64,000 bases of DNA, from NCBI RefSeq assembly GCF_010367455.1, contig NZ_WRPR01000011.1, positions 1 to 64,000 on the forward strand, given 5' to 3'. A model generated the notes under the pieces. That model saw nothing but the letters and a program-made list of their open reading frames with translations, did no database searches and had not been told where the DNA came from. Source of the DNA: Candidatus Laterigemmans baculatus. GTDB lineage: Bacteria > Planctomycetota > Planctomycetia > Pirellulales > Pirellulaceae. Each line of letters starts with the position of its first letter. Within the stretch, counting starts at the first letter, position 1. Shown here piece after piece: positions 35,701-43,891 of the stretch. The position numbers and the translations under genes are program-made.

Positions 35701-36213
35701 ATGAACCAACCTGCTCCACCTCCTCCGGTCGCCGCGCTCGATCCCGCCGGCCGCGGACTCCGCATCCGCTTCTTCTGGCAGGGCGATCGCTTTGGTCACG
35801 TGATTGAGCGGGTCGATGGCGACGCGGTGACGGCCGAGCTGACGTCGATCGAATCGGATGCCGAAGCCGATTGGCCGGAGAGTCCGCCGCTGCAGCAGTT
35901 GTCGGTCGAGACGATCGGGACCACGACCACCGCGCTCGGCGTGGGAGCCGCGGCCCGCAGCCACTGGAGCATCAGCGTCCACCCCACCGACCGCGGCGGA
36001 GTCCCCGCGCTGCAGTTCGACGTCGCGGCCCGCTGCAGTAGTGCTGAGCGCGGATTTCTCGGCTCCCGTTACCAGCGGTGTGGGACGGCGGTGGCGATCG
36101 AGCCGCTCGGTGACATCGCGGCGACCGAGCTCGAGGAAACAGCCGGAGCAATCGAGCTGCGACCGGCGAGCAGCGACGGCACCACGATCCGCTGGGCCTA
36201 CCTGGTCGCCTAA
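35701..36213 (+). CDS. Conserved-looking protein of unknown function
   Basis: A 170-residue soluble protein that I do not recognise. It begins MNQPAPPPPVAALDPAGRGL; the body has alternating short strands (LRIRFFWQGDRFGHVIERV, ALQFDVAARC, IRWAYLVA) suggestive of a beta-rich single domain. No signal peptide, membrane helix or catalytic motif is evident. It has 29 bp between it and hisH, so co-transcription is likely. Codon use and third-position GC match the neighbours, and no competing frame is open over its whole length. It may be a planctomycete-specific family. Confidence 0.7.
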   Translation: MNQPAPPPPVAALDPAGRGLRIRFFWQGDRFGHVIERVDGDAVTAELTSIESDAEADWPESPPLQQLSVETIGTTTTALGVGAAARSHWSISVHPTDRGGVPALQFDVAARCSSAERGFLGSRYQRCGTAVAIEPLGDIAATELEETAGAIELRPASSDGTTIRWAYLVA

Positions 36214-36225
36214 GGGCGGGAAAAT

Positions 36226-36305
36226 CCATCAGCCGCCGGGCGCCAGCCCCCGGTTCCCAACAGCGCCGCGATAACCGGACGCTAGCGCGTGGCGGCTGAT
36301 GAATC
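36226..36305. repeat. REP-like composite element, family A
   Basis: CAGCCGCCGGGCGCCAGCCC and the inverted CGGACGCTAGCGCGTGGCGG face each other across a 25-nt spacer. The element lies just downstream of the unknown gene ending at 36213. It has one base change (GCCAGC for GCTAGC) in the left arm. Confidence 0.8.
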
Positions 36306-36576
36306 AAAAAGAGCCCCGCCCCTGGCAAACCTTGCCGGCTGCGATGCTCCCTGCCGGTCGCAGCGATCCTTCCTCTCTTGCCGGCCGTGTCGGTTCTCCG
36401 CATTCCCCCACCCGCATCCGCGGCACAGCCGGCTTGGGACGCACAATTCGTACAACACCAGCCGTTCCTCGCCCGATCCTGACTCTCAGCCAGCAGCAAG
36501 GCTCCTTCCGACCATCCGCGGGATGCGGAGGGGCGAGAAGGATCGCGAACCTGCGTCAGCCGGGAGTGGAAATCAG

Positions 36577-36999
36577 GTGCAAAGAGTCTCGAGCTATCGA
36601 AGCGGCATCGATGCCGGCGACCGCCGACCGCGGAGCCCGAGGGCGCTGCGTGGAGCGGCGGTGCTGGGGATGCTCGCTTCGATCAGCCTCGGGTGCACCT
36701 CGCCCGGCCCGACTCGCGGGAATCTCGCCGGGGGCTCGCCACTGAATTGGAGCGGCGTCGAGGGGGCCAGCGGGGGAGAAGCCGGCGAAGATCCGCAACT
36801 GGCAGCGGCTTTTGCACGGCTCGCCGAGGCAAGGGCCGAACATGCGGCCGAACATGCGGCCGAACATGGGGCAGGGCTCGCCTCGCGGCCGAGCCCGCGA
36901 GCGACGGGGGCGGGCGCGGAAGTGGCTAGAGCACCGGCGAGCGAGTTGCTGCCGGGATCACGGCCGGCCAGCATCCCGGTTTGGCCGGGGGTGCGGTAA
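36577..36999 (+). CDS. Putative lipoprotein of unknown function
   Basis: A 140-residue putative lipoprotein from GTG 36577, with a GGAG 10 nt upstream. A basic leader is followed by RGAAVLGMLASISLGC, a type II signal with Cys40. After it come a Gly/Ser/Pro-rich stretch, a helix with three Ala-Glu-His-Ala repeats (12-bp tandem repeat at about 36837-36870) and a Pro-rich C-terminus ending PVWPGVR. Sequence between 36306 and 36576 is non-coding in my reading, although the frame is open. The unusual long n-region before the lipobox leaves the exact start uncertain; the second candidate is the Met five residues before the lipobox region. Confidence 0.55.
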   Translation: MQRVSSYRSGIDAGDRRPRSPRALRGAAVLGMLASISLGCTSPGPTRGNLAGGSPLNWSGVEGASGGEAGEDPQLAAAFARLAEARAEHAAEHAAEHGAGLASRPSPRATGAGAEVARAPASELLPGSRPASIPVWPGVR

Positions 37000-37089
37000 A
37001 CTAGCGGGCGAGAGCGGACGAGCCACTCTCGACAATCCGGCCAGGCGTCGTCCCGTCCTGGCGATTCCGCAGTGCGTGCGAGCCCAACG

Positions 37090-37224
37090 GTGAACGCCCC
37101 CTCCTTCGACGCGGACTCGGCGGCCGTGATGCTCGTCATGGGGGCGCTGATCATCGCCCCGACGCTGCTGATCGTGATCGCCGTGGTCGCCGGTCGCTTT
37201 CGCAACCCTCAAGATAAGCCGTAG
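37090..37224 (+). CDS. 44-residue single-pass membrane protein
   Basis: A short open frame from GTG 37090 to TAG 37222 encodes 44 residues: a polar N-terminus (NAPSFDADS), one very hydrophobic helix (about 13-36, AAVMLVMGALIIAPTLLIVI) and a basic, polar tail (GRFRNPQDKP). The even hydrophobic span and positive-inside tail look like a real small membrane protein. It has no clear ribosome binding site; a GTG six codons earlier (37072) is in frame. It ends 7 bp before the convergent FabZ-like gene. Function unknown. Confidence 0.5.
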   Translation: MNAPSFDADSAAVMLVMGALIIAPTLLIVIAVVAGRFRNPQDKP

Positions 37225-37230
37225 GCCGGC

Positions 37231-37761
37231 TTAGTTCGCGTCAGCTTCGGCGGCCATGGCTGCGTTGATCGCATCGACCGGGATCGGGATGCCTTTGAGG
37301 ACTCCTTCGACGACCAGCGAGTCGCCGACGGCTCCTTGGAAGCGGGCGACGATCATCCGCCCTCGCCGGGCTTTCTCGAGCCGCGTCATCAGGACCAAGC
37401 GATCGCCGGGGATGACGGGATCGCGGAAGCGGACTTCATCGACGCCGCCAAAACCGACCATCGCAGCCCCGAGCAGGTCGTGCTTCTGCGTGAAGTAGCT
37501 CGCCAATTGGGCCGCCGCTTCGAGCATGATCACGCCGGGCATCAGCGGCATACGGGGCATATGGCCGCGGACCCAGAATTCGTTCCGAGTCAGGTCCTTG
37601 TAGGCCGCGCAGACATTCTCCGTCAGATCCTCGTAGAGGATCGCCGTCAGCTGTTCCATCTCGAACCGCTGCGGGTTGTAGCGGCGGATCTCTTCGATCC
37701 CCGCGATCGGGCGGTCGAAGTCGAGCAGAGATGGGTCGACTAGGAAATTGCGATTGGCCAC
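37231..37761 (-). CDS. FabZ-like 3-hydroxyacyl-ACP dehydratase
   Basis: A 176-residue hotdog-fold protein of the FabZ/FabA type. The active-site stretch is VRGHMPRMPLMPGVIMLEAAAQ-like: catalytic His is H67 and catalytic Glu E81, the same spacing as in FabZ. The N-terminal 60 residues contain RYNPQRFEMEQLTAILYEDL, as in FabZ. It would dehydrate 3-hydroxyacyl-ACP in fatty-acid synthesis or a related acyl process. Planctomycetes have several FabZ paralogues, and this one lacks neighbours from lipid A synthesis. It lies 12 bp downstream of the bL37-like small gene on the same strand, so both share a transcript. Confidence 0.88.
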   Translation of the reverse strand: MANRNFLVDPSLLDFDRPIAGIEEIRRYNPQRFEMEQLTAILYEDLTENVCAAYKDLTRNEFWVRGHMPRMPLMPGVIMLEAAAQLASYFTQKHDLLGAAMVGFGGVDEVRFRDPVIPGDRLVLMTRLEKARRGRMIVARFQGAVGDSLVVEGVLKGIPIPVDAINAAMAAEADAN

Positions 37762-37773
37762 AACGACCCTTTC

Positions 37774-37872
37774 CTAGGTCCGGATCTTCTTCCGCTTGGC
37801 CTTGCGGGCTTTCGCGTTGGCGGGTCGGCGACCGTGATTCGCCTTCTTCAATTTATGGTGAGGTTTTGCCAT
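37774..37872 (-). CDS. 32-residue basic protein resembling ribosomal protein bL37
   Basis: A 33-codon frame (ATG 37872 to TAG) encodes MAKPHHKLKKANHGRRPANA followed by KARKAKRKKIRT. Fifteen of 32 residues are Lys or Arg. The ANHGRRPANA core resembles, from memory, the small actinobacterial ribosomal protein bL37, which carries an ANHGKRPNA-like motif. No other frame competes, and the gene leads the FabZ-like gene with a 12-bp gap. A ribosomal or RNA-binding role is inferred. Too short for most gene finders, but its composition and sequence make chance unlikely. Confidence 0.7.
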   Translation of the reverse strand: MAKPHHKLKKANHGRRPANAKARKAKRKKIRT

Positions 37873-38042
37873 GGTTCGGAATGGATCGAGCTAAAAAGCG
37901 TAAGGGTTTTGTGGGAATCGGGGGGTTTTCGGACCGCCATTTTCGAGCGGAGCCCTCCGAAGCTCGGCAAGAGTAGCATTTTCACCGCCGCAGCGGAAGA
38001 CTTCCCCAGCCACCACGGCCGGTCCGCGGCGCGGGCTCAGCG

Positions 38043-39125
38043 TCAGAGCAGTGCGTCGAGGCCTTCTTCCTCCAACCGGCGGACGGCTTCGCGGACGCGT
38101 TCTTCGGCTGCCTTGGGGGCGACCAGCGTCGCTCCGGGGGTGTGGACGATCACCAAATCTTCGACGCCGATCGTGACGACGACGTGTCCGTCATCGCTGC
38201 GGATGATCGCCCCGCGGGTGTCGATCCCCACGTGCTGGCCTTGAACCGTGTTGCCGTCGCGGTCCGGAGGGACCATCCGCGCGAGTGCTTGCCAGCTGCC
38301 CAGGTCGTCCCAGGAGAAGGCGGCTTCGATGACGGCCACCGGCTGGTACCGCTCCATCACCGCATAGTCGATCGACTTGCCCTCGATGGCGGCGAACTCG
38401 CGCTCAAGGACTGCGTCGAAATCCGCCGCTCCGACCGCTTGGCCGATCCGCTCGAGCCGCGCGGCCATCGCCGGTTCGGCCTCGCCGATCGCGTCCAGAA
38501 TTGTGCTGGCCCGCCACAGGAAGATGCCGCTGTTCCAGTAGAACGTGCCGGCGGCCAGGTAGCTCTCGGCGGTCGCCCGATCGGGCTTCTCGCGAAACCG
38601 GGCGACTTCGAACGCTTGGAGCCCAGGGATCTTGGCGGCGAGCGGGTTGCCGCGTTCGATGTAGCCGAACGACTCGGCGGCGTAGGTCGGGGGGATTCCG
38701 TAGGTCACGATCCGCCGCGGGTCTTCCTCGAGCAACGCCATTCCGGCGGTGATCGCCGCTTGAAATTGCTCGCGGGTACCGATCACGTGGTCCGACGGCA
38801 GGACCAGCATCGTGGCCTCGGGGTCGCGAGCCAGCAGCAGCGTGGCGGCCAGTCCGATGCAGGGGGCGGTGTCGCGCTTGCACGGTTCGCCGATGATCTG
38901 CTCGGCGGGCAGCTCGGGCAGCTGCTCGGCCACGGCAGCGACCAGCCGGCGGTTGGTGACGACCATCCGTTGCTCGGCCGGCACCAGCCCTTCGAGCCGG
39001 TCGGAGGTGGCTTGGATCATCGTCCGCTCGCCGACCAAGCGGAGCAATTGTTTGGGGACATCCCGCCGGCTGGCCGGCCAGAACCGCGTCCCGCTACCAC
39101 CCGCCATGATTACTGCGTGCAACAT
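38043..39125 (-). CDS. Mannose-1-phosphate guanylyltransferase
   Basis: A 360-residue sugar-nucleotide transferase that makes GDP-mannose from mannose-1-phosphate and GTP. The N-terminal Rossmann-like signature MAGGSGTRFWPASRRDVPKQ (7-26) has the guanylyltransferase form; GEPCKRDTAPCIG (about 82-94) and the metal-binding VLPSDHVIG follow. FREKPDRATAESY and the Trp-rich TFYWNSGIFLW block are typical of the ManC/AlgA nucleotidyl domain. There is no C-terminal isomerase cupin, so this is the single-domain form. GDP-mannose would feed surface polysaccharides. A 270-bp stretch upstream (37873-38042) holds nothing identifiable. Confidence 0.93.
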   Translation of the reverse strand: MLHAVIMAGGSGTRFWPASRRDVPKQLLRLVGERTMIQATSDRLEGLVPAEQRMVVTNRRLVAAVAEQLPELPAEQIIGEPCKRDTAPCIGLAATLLLARDPEATMLVLPSDHVIGTREQFQAAITAGMALLEEDPRRIVTYGIPPTYAAESFGYIERGNPLAAKIPGLQAFEVARFREKPDRATAESYLAAGTFYWNSGIFLWRASTILDAIGEAEPAMAARLERIGQAVGAADFDAVLEREFAAIEGKSIDYAVMERYQPVAVIEAAFSWDDLGSWQALARMVPPDRDGNTVQGQHVGIDTRGAIIRSDDGHVVVTIGVEDLVIVHTPGATLVAPKAAEERVREAVRRLEEEGLDALL

Positions 39126-39170
39126 TCCGGCTGTTTCCGAAGGGCGAACTGAGAGGAAGGGGTGCAGGGG

Positions 39171-40646
39171 TTAACCACCGAAGTACTGATCGGATTCGAT
39201 CGTCGTCCCGGCGGCGGGAAGCCGTCCCTCGGCGACGGCCGAAGCGACTTCGCCTGCGTCCAACGCCAGCTGCGAATTGATCTCCACCTGCACTCCCGCG
39301 GCGACGTTGACTCCGGCCTGCTCGAGCCAGCGGCGATGCAGGTCGACGATCGCTCCCTTGGCGGCGGCCGGCGTGTCGGTGGGAGCGCCATCGGCATTTT
39401 TAACCGGTGCAAAGACCTCGGCGGGAATTCCTTCGACGACGAACGCGTGGGACGCCGAAGGGAGCAGGTCGAAGATGAACCGTTCGAACTTGGTGGCGTT
39501 CGGCTCCTCTGGCTCGACGCGCTGGCCGCGCTCGTCGACGTAGGGGACTTTCTTGGTCGCCCGGTGGAAGGGCAACCGCTGGGGATCATCGGCCGCGCGG
39601 GCGAGAAACTCGAGCTCGAACACGTGCACGGCGATGTTGCCGGCCCAGAGCTTGAGGTTGCCCGCCTCGTCGGTCATCTCGGCTGCCTGCTCGGGAAGGT
39701 CGCTGTACTCGATGATCTGGACGCGGCCGTCGACGAGCACGACGTTGCCCACCTTCTCCATGGGGAACCGCTTGCGGACCACCTGCGTCGTCATCTCGCT
39801 GCCGGCCATCAGGTGGTGGCCGATCAGCTCCGGGTCGGCGAGCGGGACGAGCGGGTTGTCGACCTGGGCGTAGAAGAGTTGACGAATTCCCCTCCGCCGC
39901 ATCGCCTCGAGCGCGCCGCTCCGCTGAAGGGCCGCCACCGTGCCGCCGTGCCCGTCGGGGCTGAGGGCCAACGAGTCGCGTTCGGCGAGCAACAGCTTGC
40001 CGCTCTCCCGGTCGACCGCCGGCATCGTTCCCTGGCAGAAGACATGCACGTCGTCGCGGCCGAGCCCCAGGTAGTCGTTCGCCTGGAGGTAGGCGAGCGT
40101 CTCCTCGTGCGTCGCCGGGCTGGTCATCAAGTACAGCGGAACGGTGCGCCCATAGCGGCGGGCGACGGCTTTCAAGCGGTCGGCAAAGAACTGAAACAGC
40201 GTCCGCCCCGAGAGCGGGCCGACCGGGAACATCCCCTTGGGCTGGTCGAACCCGAGCCGCGTTCCCTGGCCGCCGGCGACGATCAGCACGGCCACCTCGC
40301 CGCGGCGGAGCGATTCCTCACCGCGAGCCCGTGCTTCGGCTACCGACCACTCGGCTCCCGTCCCGTCGGCACGGACCGACGGCGGGGCCTCGGCCCGCGC
40401 GGCCAGGACCCCAAAGTCCACCGACTGATCCTCGCCGCGGACCAGTTGATCGAGCAGCTCCAGATCGACCTCGGCGAGCTGCCGAGCCAAGGAATCGCGG
40501 CCCGCCGCGTCGAGCTGATCCCAGAACCGCAGCACGTGCTGTTGTCCATGAGCCGCCAACCGCTCGGCAAGGCCTGCGAAGCGTTCCGCAAGGCCTGCGG
40601 GATCCGCATCGACTCCGGACGGGGACTCTGAAGACTGCTCCGACAT
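39171..40646 (-). CDS. UDPGP-type pyrophosphorylase (UDP-GlcNAc/UDP-sugar, eukaryote-like)
   Basis: A 491-residue sugar-nucleotide pyrophosphorylase of the UDPGP family. The signature VLIVAGGQGTRLGFDQPKGM (about 100-120) is the eukaryotic AGX/UAP form rather than the bacterial GlmU form. Uridine-binding QVDNPLV and the sugar-binding NGNIAVHVFELEFL-like block follow. The first 70 residues are helical (HVLRFWDQLDAAGRDSLARQL), as in AGX1. UDP-GlcNAc, UDP-GalNAc or UDP-glucose could be the product. The start is ATG 40646; the frame extends through a hairpin element to 40859 but without coding character. It precedes the GDP-mannose enzyme on the same strand with a 45-bp gap, so the two may form a sugar-nucleotide operon. 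Confidence 0.9.
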   Translation of the reverse strand: MSEQSSESPSGVDADPAGLAERFAGLAERLAAHGQQHVLRFWDQLDAAGRDSLARQLAEVDLELLDQLVRGEDQSVDFGVLAARAEAPPSVRADGTGAEWSVAEARARGEESLRRGEVAVLIVAGGQGTRLGFDQPKGMFPVGPLSGRTLFQFFADRLKAVARRYGRTVPLYLMTSPATHEETLAYLQANDYLGLGRDDVHVFCQGTMPAVDRESGKLLLAERDSLALSPDGHGGTVAALQRSGALEAMRRRGIRQLFYAQVDNPLVPLADPELIGHHLMAGSEMTTQVVRKRFPMEKVGNVVLVDGRVQIIEYSDLPEQAAEMTDEAGNLKLWAGNIAVHVFELEFLARAADDPQRLPFHRATKKVPYVDERGQRVEPEEPNATKFERFIFDLLPSASHAFVVEGIPAEVFAPVKNADGAPTDTPAAAKGAIVDLHRRWLEQAGVNVAAGVQVEINSQLALDAGEVASAVAEGRLPAAGTTIESDQYFGG

Positions 40647-40732
40647 CGTTGCTGCTTTTGATTGGCGAGGAGGGAAATTTTCGGGAACCGCTGGCTCGCA
40701 CAGCCTAAGCCAACGCACGAGAGCCGGCCAGC

Positions 40733-40830
40733 AGTACGTCACACAGTCGTTTAACGGCAAGCCGAAGGCGACGGTGTTCAAAAAAGCAGTCGCCTTGGGC
40801 TTGCCGTTAAACGATTCTTCCGCGAGCCGC
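40733..40830. repeat. Long hairpin element, family C, copy 1
   Basis: Arms at 40747-40771 and 40788-40812 (25 bp, one mismatch; CGTTTAACGGCAAGCCGAAG start) enclose a 16-nt loop. A near-identical copy lies at 51109-51174 with the same flanks (AGCAGT...CGTC...CACAGT before and CGATT.TTCCGCGAG after). It lies downstream of the lipoate ligase stop (40841) and upstream of the pyrophosphorylase, so it may end lipoate ligase transcription. Confidence 0.9.
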
Positions 40831-40840
40831 TCTACAGCTG

Positions 40841-41590
40841 TCAGTGCCGGAAGGTCCACGCGTCGCTGGCGTACCGCTCGACGACCAACTGCTCAGCCCG
40901 CTCGAGCGGTCCGGCGGCGAGCGAGGCGAGACGGGCTGGGGTCGCTGGAGGCTGGCCGGCGGCGAACGCTTCGGCGGTGGCTTCGCGAAGTTGTTCGGCG
41001 GTCAGCGGCACATTGGTCACGAAGGCGGCGTGCTCGCGATCCTTGCGGTACTCGGGGCGACGCGGCGGAGTTTTGAGGCAACTGGCGAGCAGTTCGAGAT
41101 CCGCGGCGTAGAGCAGGGTGCCGTGGTAGAGCAGATGGTCGCGGGTCACGCGGAGACTGTTGCCGGAGAACTTGCGGTTCTGCCACGCCAAGTCGCAGGT
41201 GCCGCGGACATCGACCTCCGGGAGCAGCTTTTGGATTTGCTCGGCCAGCTGTCCCATGACGAACTGGTGGGCGGCATCGAGCCGGCGGAGCTCGGGTCGC
41301 TCGCGGAGGCTGAGCACGACCGAATACATCAGGCAGCCCGGTCCGGCGAGGATCGCCGCGCCGCCGCTGGCTCGCCGCAGGACCGGAACGCGGCGGGCCG
41401 CACAAGCGTTGAGATCGACTTCGACTTTGACCCGCGAGCCGCGGCCGATGACGACCACCGGCTCGCTGAACTCCCACAGCCTCAGCACCTCCCCCGCCTG
41501 ATCCGCTTCGGCCGCCTGCAGGAGCGCCTCATCGATCGCCAAGTTGAGCGGCAGAGAATCGACCATCCAATCCAGTCGCTGCATCGTCAA
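40841..41590 (-). CDS. Lipoate--protein ligase A family protein
   Basis: A 249-residue biotin/lipoate protein ligase-like enzyme. The conserved lipoyl-AMP site is RRASGGAAILAGPGCLMYSV (about 74-93) and the catalytic Lys is in NRKFSGNSLRV (about 150). A first segment LRLWEFSEPVVVIGRGSRV is typical of LplA. These enzymes attach lipoic acid, octanoate or a similar acyl group to lipoyl domains; the short length and lack of the C-terminal accessory domain suggest the LplA N-domain type or an octanoyltransferase. The gene stands alone. Its stop lies 29 bp past the hairpin element. Confidence 0.9.
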   Translation of the reverse strand: MTMQRLDWMVDSLPLNLAIDEALLQAAEADQAGEVLRLWEFSEPVVVIGRGSRVKVEVDLNACAARRVPVLRRASGGAAILAGPGCLMYSVVLSLRERPELRRLDAAHQFVMGQLAEQIQKLLPEVDVRGTCDLAWQNRKFSGNSLRVTRDHLLYHGTLLYAADLELLASCLKTPPRRPEYRKDREHAAFVTNVPLTAEQLREATAEAFAAGQPPATPARLASLAAGPLERAEQLVVERYASDAWTFRH

Positions 41591-41888
41591 TGCGGAGTCT
41601 CAGTGGGAGAAGTTGGGCGGGGAGCGGGGAGACTTGTTGCGAAAAGACAACGCTTGTAGCGGCGGCTGCACAAGCCGGGCAAACTAGCAAAACCGGACCG
41701 GCTATACCCTCGGCTGAGTGCCCAATTAACTTGAACTTTTTTCAGAATCGCTAAACGTCGACCTCTGGTGAACTTGCTGACTCTCATGCCCGCAGATGGG
41801 ATTTGCATGTTGCTTGACCGCGGAGCAAACTTAGGCACACGGCCTGCATGGAGTACACGTCGTCCGCGACTCTTCCAGCACTTGATCC
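41591..41888. other. Intergenic region upstream of the YTV protein
   Basis: About 300 bp with no gene I can support. It is more AT-rich around 41725-41760 (AACTTGAACTTTTTTCAGAATCGC), which is a likely promoter region, but no -35/-10 pair can be fixed. An open frame on the minus strand across it is arginine- and serine-rich with no coding character. Confidence 0.6.
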
Positions 41889-43490
41889 ATGATGATGCAA
41901 AACCGATCGCTCCGCTTGACCTGTTCCGTCCGCAGCTTGGCCTTGGCGGCCGGTGTCTCTCTGCCACTCGTCGCCGCTGGTGAAGCTTTCGCCCAAGACG
42001 ACTGCTGCTATCAACCGGCTTACCGCCTGCAGTGCGACACGGTGCTCGAACCGCAAGTCGAAACCGCCTATCGCACGGTTTATGAAACGGTCTTCGTACC
42101 GCGCGAAGTCAGCGAGACGCGGATGGTGCTCAAGACCCGCACCGAGCAGCGGGAGCATACGGTTGCTCGTCCGATCACCGAGACTTCGTTCCGCGAGGAA
42201 CAGTACACGGTGATGCGGCCGGTCCTGGAGACCACCTATCGCCAACAACAAAAGACGACCACGCGGATGGTGACCGAGACCTCCGAACGGGAAGAACAGG
42301 TCACCACCTACCGTCCGGTCGTCGAGACGCAGTACCAGGAGCAACAGTACCAGGTCCAGCGTCCAGTGGTGGAGACGCAGTACCAAACGCAGGCTTACAC
42401 GACGCTGCGGCCGGTGACGACGGTGCAGAACCAGACCGTCGACGCCGGCAGCTACGTGGCCCAGCAGGTGATCACCCCGGGAACCGTCGGGTATGGCCTG
42501 CAGTGGGTGCCGCGGGCTTATCAGACCACCGGTCCGCTGGGGATCGTGTCGATCAACCGTGGGGGTTTGTTCTGGACTCCGGCGGCGACCCCGCCGACCG
42601 TGCAAACGCAGCTGACGTATCGCCCGAACTTGATCACCCAGCAGGTGGCGCAAACCCAATACGTCCCGGAAACGGTCCAGCAACAAGTGCCGGTTCAAGT
42701 CCAGCGGATGCAGACCGAGACGGTCGTCCAGCGGGTGCCGGTGCAGACGACGCGGCTAGAGCCGGTGGTGGAAACCCGCCGCGTACCTGTGACCGTCCAG
42801 CGACCAGTCACCGAGACGACGACCGAGAACATTCCGGTGCAACAGTACAAGTACGTGCCCGAAGTGAAGACGCGGCGGGTCCCGGTGGAGACGACGCGGA
42901 TGGTCTACGAGACTCGCAAGGAACCGGTCGAAGTCCAGTACTACGAGCCGGTCACCGAGACGCGGACGATTCAGGTGCAGCGGCAAGTCGCCAAGCTGGT
43001 GCCCTACCAGCGGACGGTGATGGTTCCGCGGCAAGTCGTGCAGCGCGTGGCGCCGAACTACTACGACTCGTTCGGGGCGGCAATCTCTAGCGGCCACTCG
43101 TCGCTGATGCCGCCGCCGACGATCGAGCTGCCGGGCACGCCGCTCGGAGCTTCGGTGATTGAGCCCGAGCCGAGCGCGGCGGAGCAAGCCCCGCGAACGC
43201 GGCTGCAGAAAGCGGAGATGAGTGCCCCGGAGAATGGTGAGGGAGCGACGCCCAGCCCCTCGGACGCAACTGGCGAAGCGGCAGCTGCAGCCGGGGAATC
43301 GGCCACCGAAGCCGGTCCCTCGTCGCCCGATGTTGAAGAGAAGAAGCCTGAACAGGACGCCGCGGAGCAGGACGAGGCGGACCAGCCGAGCGATCAAGAC
43401 CGCGTTCCACAGCCCACCTTGGGCAGAGCGGAAAATGCACCCGCTTCGCTGCGACAATCGCCCTTTCCTCGCTCGGCTCGCGACATCTGA
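41889..43490 (+). CDS. YTV-domain envelope protein
   Basis: A 533-residue exported protein made largely of repeats such as VYETVFVPREV, QYTVMRPVLETTY and QYQVQRPVVETQY, the YTV domain described in Rhodopirellula cell-envelope proteins. Signal peptide about 1-35 (RSLALAAGVSLPLVAAGEAFA). A first block of about eight units (residues 50-185) is followed by a Gly/Trp spacer (about 190-235), a second block of about twelve units (about 235-395) and an acidic, Glu/Ala/Pro-rich C-terminus (about 410-533). Cys residues CCYQPAYRLQC occur near the mature N-terminus. It probably forms part of the proteinaceous envelope. The start may be the third Met of MMMQN. Confidence 0.88.
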   Translation: MMMQNRSLRLTCSVRSLALAAGVSLPLVAAGEAFAQDDCCYQPAYRLQCDTVLEPQVETAYRTVYETVFVPREVSETRMVLKTRTEQREHTVARPITETSFREEQYTVMRPVLETTYRQQQKTTTRMVTETSEREEQVTTYRPVVETQYQEQQYQVQRPVVETQYQTQAYTTLRPVTTVQNQTVDAGSYVAQQVITPGTVGYGLQWVPRAYQTTGPLGIVSINRGGLFWTPAATPPTVQTQLTYRPNLITQQVAQTQYVPETVQQQVPVQVQRMQTETVVQRVPVQTTRLEPVVETRRVPVTVQRPVTETTTENIPVQQYKYVPEVKTRRVPVETTRMVYETRKEPVEVQYYEPVTETRTIQVQRQVAKLVPYQRTVMVPRQVVQRVAPNYYDSFGAAISSGHSSLMPPPTIELPGTPLGASVIEPEPSAAEQAPRTRLQKAEMSAPENGEGATPSPSDATGEAAAAAGESATEAGPSSPDVEEKKPEQDAAEQDEADQPSDQDRVPQPTLGRAENAPASLRQSPFPRSARDI

Positions 43491-43547
43491 TTCGGTGGCT
43501 TTGGCCCCGTCCGTGCGAACCTAGAAAGCTCAAAAGCGATCCGGATC

Positions 43548-43889
43548 ATGTCTACCGATTCCCAGTTGGCGAGTCGCCGTTGCAAACCCTGCGAAGGGGG
43601 AGTCGAACCGCTGGGTCCCGAGCAAGCGAGAATGTTCCTTGGGCAGGTGGAGGAGTGGCAGCTGAGCGACGACGGTCGGTCGATCTTCCGCAAACGATCC
43701 TTCCCCAACTTTCTTGAAGCCCTTTCGTATTTGAATCGAGTCGGCGGATTGGCCGAGGAAGAGCAGCACCATCCCGACTTGCACCTGGTCGGCTATCGCA
43801 ATGTGCGGATTGAACTGACGACGCACGCCATCGGTGGGCTGAGCGAGAACGACTTTATTCTGGCCGCCAAGATCGATCGTTTAACTTAG
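43548..43889 (+). CDS. Pterin-4-alpha-carbinolamine dehydratase
   Basis: A 113-residue enzyme that dehydrates 4a-hydroxytetrahydropterin. The family signature EEQHHPDLHLVGYRNVRIEL (about residues 67-86) has the catalytic His pair, and LTTHAIGGLSENDFILAAKID follows as expected. N-terminal CKPCEGGVEPL is the usual DCoH start. The normal role is regeneration of tetrahydrobiopterin for aromatic amino-acid hydroxylases, but many bacteria use it in folate or molybdopterin metabolism. The next gene begins 2 bp after its stop, so they are an operon. Confidence 0.95.
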   Translation: MSTDSQLASRRCKPCEGGVEPLGPEQARMFLGQVEEWQLSDDGRSIFRKRSFPNFLEALSYLNRVGGLAEEEQHHPDLHLVGYRNVRIELTTHAIGGLSENDFILAAKIDRLT

Positions 43890-43891
43890 CG

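Noticed and set aside
36289-36576. N-terminal extension of the lipoprotein gene from ATG 36289
   Set aside because: The extra 96 codons begin inside a REP element and have no coding character; a lipobox must be near the N-terminus.
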